In this document: positions 34,665 through 42,077 of the stretch, piece by piece
How the letters are laid out: every line of letters begins with the position of its first letter
How positions within the stretch are numbered: position 1 is the first letter of the stretch
Assembly: GCF_042726155.1 (NCBI RefSeq)
Contig: NZ_JBHXHV010000001.1
Coordinates: 682,001-746,000, forward strand
Direction: 5' to 3'
Length of the DNA stretch: 64,000 nt
From: Leucobacter sp042726155
Lineage (GTDB): Bacteria; Actinomycetota; Actinomycetes; Actinomycetales; Microbacteriaceae
Notes under the pieces: generated by a model
The model's database searches: none
What the model saw: the letters and a program-made list of their open reading frames with translations, nothing else
What the model was told of the DNA's origin: nothing
Translations under genes and position numbers: made by a program

Positions 34665-35417
34665 ATGACAACGAACGCGAGTACGCCGACCACCATTCTC
34701 ATCGCGGGCCACTGGCTGGGGGCTTGGGCCTGGGATGAGGTCCGCGAACACCTGGAACGGAATGATGCGAGTGCGCCGACTCGCGTGCACGCGATGACGC
34801 TGCCTGGTCTCGACCGCGACGACCCCTCGCGTGCCTCGAAGACCCTCGACGACCAGGCCATCGCGATCGTCGATGTGCTCGACTCGCTCGGGGTCACCGC
34901 AGTCAAACCAGCGACGGTCGTCGCCCACAGCGGCGCGAATGCGCCGGTGAGCCTCGTGTTGGATCGACACCCCGAGCTGGTCGGGCGAGTGGTGTGGGTG
35001 GACTCCGGCCCGGTGGCGACCGGGAGTGTGTTCGCCCCTGAGATCGGTGAAGAGCTGACGGAGCTACCGTTGCCGCCGTTCGAGGAACTCGCGCAGCAGG
35101 CGAGCCTCGACGGGCTGAGCGACGCAGTGCTCGACAGGTTTCGCGCGCGAGCGGTGCCCGAGCCCGGACCCGTGCTTCGCCAGCCGGTCGAGTTGAGCAA
35201 TGACGCGCGCCGCGGGGTTCCGACGACGCTCGTGTGCTGCTCGATTTCGAGTGCGCAGGTGCTGGAACTCGCCCAGGCCGGCCACCCCATGTTCGCCGAG
35301 ATCGCGCACCTCGAACACCTCGAAGTGGTGGATCTGCCAACCGGGCACTGGCCCATGTGGAGCCGGCCCGTAGACCTGGCCCGCGTCATTCGGCGTGCGC
35401 TGAGCCCAGCTGTGTGA
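34665..35417 (+). CDS. Alpha/beta hydrolase
   Basis: 250-aa single-domain hydrolase. The oxyanion segment is LIAGHWLGAWAWDEV (13-26). The nucleophile elbow is AHSGANAPVS, with Ser in an S-G-A-N variant of G-x-S-x-G. A late His in LPTGHWPMW completes the triad. The N-terminus resembles salicylate-esterase-like hydrolases. Substrate unknown. It is divergent from the WYL regulator, a common arrangement for a small inducible detoxification pair. Confidence 0.85.
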   Translation: MTTNASTPTTILIAGHWLGAWAWDEVREHLERNDASAPTRVHAMTLPGLDRDDPSRASKTLDDQAIAIVDVLDSLGVTAVKPATVVAHSGANAPVSLVLDRHPELVGRVVWVDSGPVATGSVFAPEIGEELTELPLPPFEELAQQASLDGLSDAVLDRFRARAVPEPGPVLRQPVELSNDARRGVPTTLVCCSISSAQVLELAQAGHPMFAEIAHLEHLEVVDLPTGHWPMWSRPVDLARVIRRALSPAV

Positions 35418-35426
35418 GCTGGGCTC
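35402..35426. terminator. Hairpin overlapping the hydrolase stop
   Basis: Perfect inverted repeat GAGCCCAGCT / AGCTGGGCTC with a 5-base loop. The hydrolase stop codon lies inside it. No U-tract follows. Confidence 0.55.
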
Positions 35427-35450
35427 TGCTGCGTGCGCTGAGCCCTGCGT

Positions 35451-35604
35451 GCCGAGCCCGCGTGTGCCGAGCCCCTCGTCGGCTGCCGAGCCCCTAGCGA
35501 AAATGCGTGCACGGGCGAGGGGTTCGGCGGTGGGGAAGGGGCTCGGCGGTCTCGTAGGGGCTCGGCCGTGAGGGAGGGGCTTGGCGCTCGCGTAGGGGTT
35601 CGGC
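35451..35604. repeat. Inverted array of an 11-bp motif (eight copies)
   Basis: The gap 35418-35755 holds no gene. Three copies of GCCGAGCCCCT (35451, 35466, 35485; the first lacks the last two bases) are followed by five copies of the inverse, AGGGGYTYGGC (35518, 35537, 35556, 35575, 35594). Spacing in the second half is exactly 19 bases. The two halves could pair into several alternative hairpins. Function unknown; the array may stop read-through into the XRE gene. Confidence 0.8.
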
Positions 35605-35678
35605 GGGACGGAGCGCCGGGCGATCGCCAGCGCAGCCCCTCGCCATCGCAGCAGCGCCGGTGTACAGTGAGGTCGTAT

Positions 35679-35699
35679 CACTGAACACTGTGTTCAGTG
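35679..35699. promoter_or_regulatory. 21-bp perfect palindrome before the XRE-cupin gene
   Basis: The half-site CACTGAACAC and its exact inverse GTGTTCAGTG flank a central T. It lies 56 bases upstream of the XRE-cupin start, where a promoter is expected. The likeliest binder is the XRE-cupin protein itself (autoregulation), by analogy with PuuR-type regulators. The palindrome is seen directly; the binder is inferred. Confidence 0.6.
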
Positions 35700-35755
35700 G
35701 AGCGGCCGGGGGGCCGCCGCGGAAACAGCGCGTTACGCAAGGGGGCGAAGTGTCG

Positions 35756-36388
35756 ATGGTGTCGACGGCAGACTCTGACGCGTCCGAAGAGATCGATCTC
35801 GGCCGTCGTGTCGCGTCCTTTCGCGGCCTACGGGGCATGAGCCTTCGTGCGCTCGCGGCCGCCGCAGGCGTGAGCTCGAGTTTTCTGAGCCAACTCGAAA
35901 ACGGTCACACGAACGCGAGCGTGGCGTCTCTCCGCAAGATCGCGACGGCGCTCGGCGTCACGCCGGCGCAGCTGCTCGACGATTCCTCCGCGCATACCCG
36001 CGGCGTGCTGAGGCGTGAAGATCGCCCGACGCTGCCACTTGAGGGCGCCGAGAAATTCGTGCTCTCAACACCCCCGCTCCGAAACCTCGAGGTCTACGCC
36101 GGCCGGTTCGAGCCGGGCGGAAGCACGGGCACTGAACCTTACACGCACGGGCACTCGCAAGAGATGCTCGTCGTGACAAGTGGCGAAGTCGTGCTCGAAC
36201 TCGGCGACGATCGCTACACCCTGCGAACGGACGACTCCATCGAGTTCTTGAGTTCAGTGCCGCACAAGGTCGTCAACCGGTCTGGAGTGACGGCGAGCGT
36301 GGTCTGGATCAACAGCCCGCCCACGCCCGACTCAACACCGCACACCGTCGAATACCAGCACAATCGAAGAGGTCAGGACGCACAATGA
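35756..36388 (+). CDS. XRE-cupin transcriptional regulator (PuuR-like)
   Basis: 210 aa. N-terminal HTH_3 (GRRVASFRGLRGMSLRALAAAAGVSSSFLSQLENGHTNAS) and a C-terminal cupin_2 sensor domain (PYTHGHSQEMLVVTSGEVVLELGDDRYTL, then SSVPHKVVNRSG). ATG 35756 has GGGGG 10 bases upstream; GTG 35750 is an equally valid start two codons earlier. Architecture matches regulators of polyamine catabolism such as E. coli PuuR. It overlaps the FAD oxidase start (ATGA), so it is co-transcribed with the enzymes it probably controls. Confidence 0.88.
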   Translation: MVSTADSDASEEIDLGRRVASFRGLRGMSLRALAAAAGVSSSFLSQLENGHTNASVASLRKIATALGVTPAQLLDDSSAHTRGVLRREDRPTLPLEGAEKFVLSTPPLRNLEVYAGRFEPGGSTGTEPYTHGHSQEMLVVTSGEVVLELGDDRYTLRTDDSIEFLSSVPHKVVNRSGVTASVVWINSPPTPDSTPHTVEYQHNRRGQDAQ

Positions 36389-37755
36389 TTAACGGCAACG
36401 TCTCGCACTGGTGGCAGCAGCTCGGCTCGCCGATGCCGCGGCCCGAACTGCCGGGCAACATCACGGCTGATGTGGCGATCGTCGGCGCGGGGTACACCGG
36501 TCTCTGGACGGCCTACTACTTGAAGCAGCAGCGCCCCGATTTGCGTGTCGTCGTTGTTGAGCAGCGGCACGCGGGATACGGCGCTTCCGGTCGCAACGGC
36601 GGGTGGCTCACGAACTCGATCACCGGTGGCCGCGAGCAGTACGTGCGCACCCACGGCCGCGACGCGGCGACGCGCTTCCAGCGCGCGATGAACGACACCG
36701 TCACCGAGGTGATCAGGGTCGCGGCGGCCGAGGGGATCGACGCCGACATCAAACAGGGCGGAGAGTTCGAGGTCGCTTACACCCCGGCCCAGGAGGGGCG
36801 GCTGCGTGCGTTCGCCGCGGCGGAGCAGACCTGGCAGCACACCGACGTAGAACTGCTCGAGGCGCCGGCGGCGCAGGCCAAAATCAACGTCGCCGACACG
36901 CGGGCGGCGGTGTGGCACCCGCACGCGGCCCGCATTCAACCGGCAAAGCTCGTCGCCGGTCTCGCGGCCGCCGCCGAACGGCTCGGGATTGAAATCTATG
37001 AGCGCACGCGCGTGGTCGAGATCGCTCCGCACCGCGTGCACACGACGCACGGCACGGTCTCGGCAGAGTTCATCGTGCGCGCCACTGAGGGCTTCACCGC
37101 GAACCTCAAGGGCCTGCACCGTCTGTGGCTTCCGATGAACTCTTCGCTCATCGCGACCGAGCCGCTCGGCGCAGAGGTCTGGGATGAACTGCGCTGGAAC
37201 CAGGGTGAAGTGCTCGGCGACTTCGCGCACGTCTACATGTACGCGCAGCGCACCGCCGACGACCGCATTGCCATCGGCGGCCGGGGTGTGCCCTATAAGT
37301 ACGGTTCGAAAACCGACACCGACGGGCACACACCGGAATCGACCGTTGACACGCTGAGCGAGATCCTGCATCGCTTTTTCCCGGTCACTCGGGGTGCCGC
37401 CATCGATCACGTGTGGTCTGGTGTGCTCGGCGTGCCGCGTGACTGGGCCGCGACGGTCGGGCTCGATCGGGCGACGGGCATCGCGTGGGGCGGGGGGTAC
37501 GTCGGTACCGGGGTCACGGCGACGAACCTCGCCGGGCGCACCATCGCCGACCTCATCATCGGAAACGACAGCGAAATCACCGGCCTGCCGTGGGTGAATC
37601 ACCGCGTGCGCACGTGGGAGCCGGAACCGCTGCGGTGGCTCGCGACCACCGGGCTCTACGCCGCTTACGGGTACGCCGACCGCACTGAACTGGCCGGGCG
37701 AGCCCAGACATCGCCCATTGCGCACATCGCCGACGTCGTCACCGGCCGGCACTGA
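36385..37755 (+). CDS. FAD-dependent oxidoreductase, PuuB-like (DAO family)
   Basis: 456 aa. The N-terminal FAD motif is VAIVGAGYTGLWTAYYL (residues 28-44), followed by VEQRHAGYGASGRNGGW, the block typical of gamma-glutamylputrescine oxidases and related amine/N-methyl amino acid oxidases. The C-terminal WSGVLGVPRDWAATVG and GGGYVGTGVTATNLAGR close the FAD site. It would produce an aldehyde plus hydrogen peroxide. It is coupled to the XRE-cupin regulator and 10 bases before an amidohydrolase. A glutamylation partner (PuuA) is not seen in the window, so the substrate may be a free amine. Confidence 0.85.
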   Translation: MINGNVSHWWQQLGSPMPRPELPGNITADVAIVGAGYTGLWTAYYLKQQRPDLRVVVVEQRHAGYGASGRNGGWLTNSITGGREQYVRTHGRDAATRFQRAMNDTVTEVIRVAAAEGIDADIKQGGEFEVAYTPAQEGRLRAFAAAEQTWQHTDVELLEAPAAQAKINVADTRAAVWHPHAARIQPAKLVAGLAAAAERLGIEIYERTRVVEIAPHRVHTTHGTVSAEFIVRATEGFTANLKGLHRLWLPMNSSLIATEPLGAEVWDELRWNQGEVLGDFAHVYMYAQRTADDRIAIGGRGVPYKYGSKTDTDGHTPESTVDTLSEILHRFFPVTRGAAIDHVWSGVLGVPRDWAATVGLDRATGIAWGGGYVGTGVTATNLAGRTIADLIIGNDSEITGLPWVNHRVRTWEPEPLRWLATTGLYAAYGYADRTELAGRAQTSPIAHIADVVTGRH

Positions 37756-37765
37756 AAGGAACCTC

Positions 37766-39379
37766 ATGGAGCACCACGGAAGCGACCTTGCGCTGATCGG
37801 CGCGAGGCTGCGCACCAACACGGAGGCCCACTCGAAGGCCACCGCGATCCTCGTCCGCGAGGGGCGCATCGAACTCATCGGTGATGATGCCGAGATCGTG
37901 GCCGCGGCAGAACAGTTCGCGATCCCGGTGCGGGATCTCGCGGGCGCGACCATCACCTCCGGCCTGTTCGACTCGCACACGCACCCGCACTGGGCGGCGA
38001 CTGTCACGGCGGGCATTGACCTGGGCGGCCTTGAAACGATTGATGAGCTGCGATCGGCGCTGGCCGCAGCGCACGCGCGGCTGCCTGAGGACGCCTGGCT
38101 GCGCGGGTGGAACCTCGAATACGAGGCGTTCGAGCACACGGGCCTGCGCGGCGATCTGCTCGCCGACGCCGCACCGGGCCGTCCCGTCGCGCTCATCTGC
38201 TACGACCTGCACACGGCGATCGCCACGGCCCCCGCGCTCGCCGCAGCCGGCATCACGGGCGCACGTTCGTTCGACGACGCGAGCGAGATCGTGGTCGACG
38301 AGACGGGGGAACCGACCGGTGAACTGCGCGAGCCAACGGCCTACAACCTCGTGTTCGACGCGGCGCCGAAACCCGCGCACGACGAAGACCGGGACGCGCT
38401 GCGCGACATGTTCCGCCGGCTCGCCGCGGTCGGGCTGACGGGCGGCGCGATCATGGACGGCAAGGACAGCACGGTCGAGCTGCTCGCGGAGCTCGAGGAG
38501 CGGGGCGAGCTGGATCATCGTCTGACCGTGCACCACTGGCACGCCGTCGGCGACACAGACGCCGATGTGGCCCGGGTCATCGCGGCGAAGGATCGGGCCG
38601 GGCGACTCTGGCAAACGGGCGCGATCAAGCTGTTCAGCGACGGCGTGATCGACACCGGTACGGCCTGGCTGCACGCTCCCGACGCGTGTGGCGACGGTCG
38701 GGTGCCGTTCTGGCCGTCGTGGGATCGGTTTGGCGAGGTCGTGCGGGCGTATCACGACGCCGGCATGCTCATCGCAACGCACGCTGTCGGCGACTACGCG
38801 GTCAGCCGCGTGCTCGACGTGTACGCGACACTGCCGCAGCGGGCAGGGCTGCCGTTCCACACGATCGAGCACCTTGAAGTGCTCTCGGATGCGGACGTCG
38901 AGCAACTGCGCGGCAGCGGGGTAACGGCTTCGATGCAGCCGCTGCATATGCAGTGGCGGTCAGCGGACCACAGCGACGGGTGGGCGACGCGCCTCGGTGA
39001 GGGCCGCAACGCGACCGGATATCGCGTGCGCGACGTGCTCGATGCCGGGGTCACGCTGACGCTCGGCTCGGACTGGCCTGTCGCTCAGTACGATCCGCGG
39101 CTGGGCATGGCGTGGGCCCGCGGGCGTCGCACGCCGGGGGACCAGCACGCGAACGTGTTCGAGCCAGAGCAGCGGTTGACCGCCGAGGAAGCGCTGCTGG
39201 CGTATACGCTGTGGCCCGCGCAGGCCCGCGGTCACGTTGATCGCGGCGTGCTGGAAGTTGGCGCCGTCGCCGACTTGACGGTGTGGGGCGCTGACCCGGT
39301 GGAGGTCGAAGTTGACGAGTTGCCGACCGTCCCCATCGTGCTGACGGTGGTCGACGGCCGCCCGGTCTACGAGCGCTAG
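37766..39379 (+). CDS. Amidohydrolase family 3 (YtcJ-like)
   Basis: 537-aa metal-dependent hydrolase. HxH metal motif in SGLFDSHTHPHW, carboxy-lysine/acid region TGAIKLFSDGVIDTGTAW, later His ligands in ATHAVGDYAV and TIEHLEVL, and catalytic Asp in LTLGSDWPV. The C-terminal beta-sandwich returns with GVLEVGAVADLTVWG. ATG 37766 has AAAGGA 7 bases upstream. The family hydrolyses amides or cyclic amides, often N-acyl or N-formyl compounds; the substrate here is unknown. It is the third gene of the XRE operon. Confidence 0.85.
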   Translation: MEHHGSDLALIGARLRTNTEAHSKATAILVREGRIELIGDDAEIVAAAEQFAIPVRDLAGATITSGLFDSHTHPHWAATVTAGIDLGGLETIDELRSALAAAHARLPEDAWLRGWNLEYEAFEHTGLRGDLLADAAPGRPVALICYDLHTAIATAPALAAAGITGARSFDDASEIVVDETGEPTGELREPTAYNLVFDAAPKPAHDEDRDALRDMFRRLAAVGLTGGAIMDGKDSTVELLAELEERGELDHRLTVHHWHAVGDTDADVARVIAAKDRAGRLWQTGAIKLFSDGVIDTGTAWLHAPDACGDGRVPFWPSWDRFGEVVRAYHDAGMLIATHAVGDYAVSRVLDVYATLPQRAGLPFHTIEHLEVLSDADVEQLRGSGVTASMQPLHMQWRSADHSDGWATRLGEGRNATGYRVRDVLDAGVTLTLGSDWPVAQYDPRLGMAWARGRRTPGDQHANVFEPEQRLTAEEALLAYTLWPAQARGHVDRGVLEVGAVADLTVWGADPVEVEVDELPTVPIVLTVVDGRPVYER

Positions 39380-39463
39380 GCGCGGCGCTGCGGGCGCATG
39401 CTGCGCTGCGGGCGCTGCGCTTGCGGCGCTGCGGGCGCTGCGCTTGCTGCGCTGCGCTTTTGC

Positions 39464-39523
39464 GAGCGGGGTAACTTGTGGGGCGTGTTCCACGTGCAAC
39501 ACGCCCCACAAGTTACCCCGCTC
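39464..39523. repeat. 60-bp hairpin element, copy 1
   Basis: Perfect 26-bp arms beginning GAGCGGGGTAACTTGTGGGG and an 8-base loop (CCACGTGC). It lies between the convergent amidohydrolase and amine oxidase stops. A second copy with the same 26-8-26 geometry is at 40993. It may act as a terminator or be a REP-like dispersed element. Just before it is a GCTGCGGGCGCTGCGCTTG direct repeat (39409-39450). Confidence 0.85.
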
Positions 39524-39564
39524 CGGTGGTGGGAGATGGGGGAGGTGGTTTGGGGAGGGGCGGG

Positions 39565-40869
39565 TTACCGGCGCAGCGACTTCGCGATGTTGCGCGCCTC
39601 GCGCAGGCCGCTTTCGATCGCACCGTCGACGAACCCGCCCCAAAGGTTGGCGTTGTCGGTCGTCGCGAAGTGCACCACTCCGTGCGGGCGCTGCATCTCC
39701 GAGAGGTCGCGCGTGAGCTGCCCGGGCCGGTGCGTCATCCACGTGTTCTGCGAGAGTTCGTCGGTCATCCAATCGTGCGCGGTCACCCCGGTCACCTCGA
39801 TCCCCGGACGGAACGCGTCAACCGCCGCCTGCACCGCCGCCACACTCTCAAGATCAATGCGCGTGTGATCAGGGCCAAACCCGACGAGCAGCGTGTACTC
39901 ACCGTCGTCGTCGACCCCGTAATACTCTGCCTTCAGTACTGACAGCGGATCATGCTGGCTCGCATACGCAAAGAATCGCGGCACATGTCCGCGCGCCCGG
40001 ATCCATACCTTCGTCCCCTGCGACGCGACGCGCTCCTGGCCGAGTCTTTGCCAGACCTCGGGTAGCGGCGGGTCAAACTTGATTCCCGAAATTGCGTTCG
40101 CTGGCAGGGTACTGACGACACGTCGGGTCCGGATCCGGCTCCCGTCTGCCAGCTCTACCTCTGCCCCGTCGGCATCGTGTGTGACAGACTCAACCGTCGT
40201 GCTGAGACGCACGTCTCCGGGCACGTCGGCCGCGATTGCAGCTGTGAAGGAGCTCATGCCGCCGACCACGCGGTAGGTCGCGGACGCTTCGTGCATGAGT
40301 TCCCAGTGCCCGCCGGTCGCCGAGACCCAGCGCAGCGCGCTCGACAGGCCGACCTCGTCGAGCGGCGCGTTGACGTGTCCCACCCACACCGATTCCGTCG
40401 CCGCCTGCGCCTCGGGGTCAAGCCCGAGGGAGTTTATGCGATCCTGAATGCTCATCGAGTCGAGCGCCTGGATGTTCCCGGCAGTCGGCTCAATGCCGCG
40501 CGGAATCGCCTCCCGCACGTCGTCGATGACCCGCTGCTGACCGTCGCTAATGAGCGCCATGAACTGGGCGAGCGTGCCCTGGCGAGTGGATCCGTCGGCG
40601 CCACGCCAGTAGGCCTCGTCGGCGCTCGGGCTGCGCTCGACCTCGCGGCCGTAACGCGTCGCCTCGGCCCAGGTGTGCGGCTGGACCCAGTGGATCCACG
40701 TCCCGCCGAGTTCGAGATCGTGCCCGAATCGGTGGTCGGTCCACGTTCGCCCGCCGACGCGGTCGCGGGCTTCGAGGACCACGACATTGAGCCCGGCGTG
40801 GCCGAGCTCACGGGCGGCGACCAGCCCGGCGAATCCTGCTCCGATGACGACGACGTCAACTGACTCCAT
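39565..40869 (-). CDS. FAD-dependent amine oxidase (second copy)
   Basis: 434 aa. VVVIGAGFAGLVAARELGHAG (6-26) then LEARDRVGGRTWTD forms the FAD site. LELGGTWIHWVQPHTW and SATYRVVGGMSSFTAAI are conserved monoamine oxidase blocks, and ATTDNANLWGGFVDGAIESG is the C-terminal clamp. ATG 40869 is preceded by AAGGAGG. It oxidises a primary amine to an aldehyde, ammonia and peroxide in the cytosol. It faces the amidohydrolase (convergent) and follows punA on the same strand with 230 bases between. Paralogue of the oxidase at 26673. Confidence 0.87.
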   Translation of the reverse strand: MESVDVVVIGAGFAGLVAARELGHAGLNVVVLEARDRVGGRTWTDHRFGHDLELGGTWIHWVQPHTWAEATRYGREVERSPSADEAYWRGADGSTRQGTLAQFMALISDGQQRVIDDVREAIPRGIEPTAGNIQALDSMSIQDRINSLGLDPEAQAATESVWVGHVNAPLDEVGLSSALRWVSATGGHWELMHEASATYRVVGGMSSFTAAIAADVPGDVRLSTTVESVTHDADGAEVELADGSRIRTRRVVSTLPANAISGIKFDPPLPEVWQRLGQERVASQGTKVWIRARGHVPRFFAYASQHDPLSVLKAEYYGVDDDGEYTLLVGFGPDHTRIDLESVAAVQAAVDAFRPGIEVTGVTAHDWMTDELSQNTWMTHRPGQLTRDLSEMQRPHGVVHFATTDNANLWGGFVDGAIESGLREARNIAKSLRR

Positions 40870-40950
40870 GCGCTCCTCCTTGAGTGCTGCGCGCTGCGCG
40901 CACGTACCCACTGAGCCTAGCGCGCGTCGCCCCGTGTTTCGCCGCCGCGA

Positions 40951-40993
40951 GCCTTCCTCCCGCCCATCGCGTGCCTTCCTCCCGCCCATCGCG
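40951..40993. repeat. 21-bp direct repeat, two copies
   Basis: GCCTTCCTCCCGCCCATCGC followed by G occurs at 40951-40971 and 40973-40993. The second copy runs straight into the hairpin element at 40993. Confidence 0.85.
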
Positions 40994-41052
40994 AGCGGGG
41001 TAACTTGTGGTGCGTGTCAGGGGCGCGACACCCACCAAAAGTTACCCCGCTC
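40993..41052. repeat. 60-bp hairpin element, copy 2
   Basis: 26-bp arms (GAGCGGGGTAACTTGTGGTG at the left) with two internal mismatches and an 8-base loop (AGGGGCGC). Compared with copy 1 at 39464, one stem position changed from G-C to T-A on both arms, which preserves pairing. It lies 47 bases after the punA stop, consistent with a terminator role. Confidence 0.85.
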
Positions 41053-41099
41053 CGGAGGGCGCGGGCGCGCAGAGCACCGGGCGCGGGCGTGGGCGCGCC

Positions 41100-41921
41100 T
41101 TAGAGGCGCGCGACCACGCGCGAGAGCAGATCGGCGAGGCGTGGCTCTGCGGCCTTGCCCTCGGCGAGCACCTCGGCGTGGCTCAGGGGATCGCCCATGC
41201 CAGCCGCCGGGTTCGTGATCAGCGACAGCCCGAGCACCGCCATGCCTGCCTCGCGCGCAGCGATCGCCTCGAGCGCCGTCGACATGCCCACGATCTGCCC
41301 GCCGACGGTGCGCAAGTAGTGAATCTCGGCCGGCGTCTCGTAGTGCGGCCCGGGCAGCTGCACGTAGACGCCCTCCTGCAAGCTGGGCTCGACCGAGCGC
41401 GCAATATCCCGCAGGCGCGACGCGTAGAGATCGGTGAGGTCGACGAAGTTCGCCCCCTCGATCGGCGACACGGCCGTGAGGTTCAAGTGATCGCTGATAA
41501 GCACGGGCTCACCGGCACGGAACGCAGGATCAACCCCGCCAGCCCCGTTGGTGAGGATCATGATCTCGGCACCCGCCGCCGCCGCGGTGCGCACGCCGTG
41601 CACGACCGACCGCACACCCCGACCCTCGTAGAAGTGGGTGCGTGCACCGATCACGAGCGCGTGCTTTCCGGTTGCGAGCCTGATCGAGCGGAGCGTTCCC
41701 GAATGCCCCGGAACGCCGGATGCGTGGAAGCCGGGCACCTCCTCGGCCGGTACCACTGCGACTGTCTCGCCGATTACGTCGGCGGCCTTGCCCCAGCCGC
41801 TGCCAAGGGTCAGCGCGATGTCGTGGCGCTCAACGCCGGTGAGGCGTGCGATGGCAGCGGCGGCCTCGGCGGCGATGTCGGCTGGTGTGGTTGCGGGCTC
41901 CGTCGAGATGGCGTCGTTCAT
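41100..41921 (-). CDS. punA: Purine nucleoside phosphorylase
   Basis: 273-aa trimeric-type PNP that phosphorolyses inosine/guanosine to base and ribose-1-phosphate. Motifs: LTLGSGWGKAA (phosphate loop), VPGHSGTLRS, THFYEGRG, LTNGAGGVDP, GPHYETPAEI with the substrate Glu, and GMSTALEAIAAREAGM. Length is typical (265-290). Read from the minus strand, the Orn/Lys/Arg decarboxylase ends at 42078 before punA starts at 41921, a 156-base gap. Ribose-1-phosphate could pass to the phosphomutase at 23314. Confidence 0.95.
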   Translation of the reverse strand: MNDAISTEPATTPADIAAEAAAAIARLTGVERHDIALTLGSGWGKAADVIGETVAVVPAEEVPGFHASGVPGHSGTLRSIRLATGKHALVIGARTHFYEGRGVRSVVHGVRTAAAAGAEIMILTNGAGGVDPAFRAGEPVLISDHLNLTAVSPIEGANFVDLTDLYASRLRDIARSVEPSLQEGVYVQLPGPHYETPAEIHYLRTVGGQIVGMSTALEAIAAREAGMAVLGLSLITNPAAGMGDPLSHAEVLAEGKAAEPRLADLLSRVVARL

Positions 41922-42077
41922 GCGCTCAAGTGTAGAGCTGCCCCACCGAACACGAGGGTTCCCGTTGAACGCGAGGGGAAAACAGGCGCAAAAGCCCTCG
42001 CTCTCGACGAGAACGCTCGTGGTCAGCGGGATTGGGGCGGCGCGGCGGGGCGGTGCGGCGCGGCGGCGCCCGGCCGC

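Noticed and set aside
34574..35512. Long N-terminal extension of the WYL regulator frame
   Set aside because: It is antisense to the alpha/beta hydrolase gene and has no family similarity; the HTH domain begins at 34573.
35451..35604. CRISPR-like array
   Set aside because: Motifs are 11 bp, occur in both orientations, and the intervals are only 8 bases.
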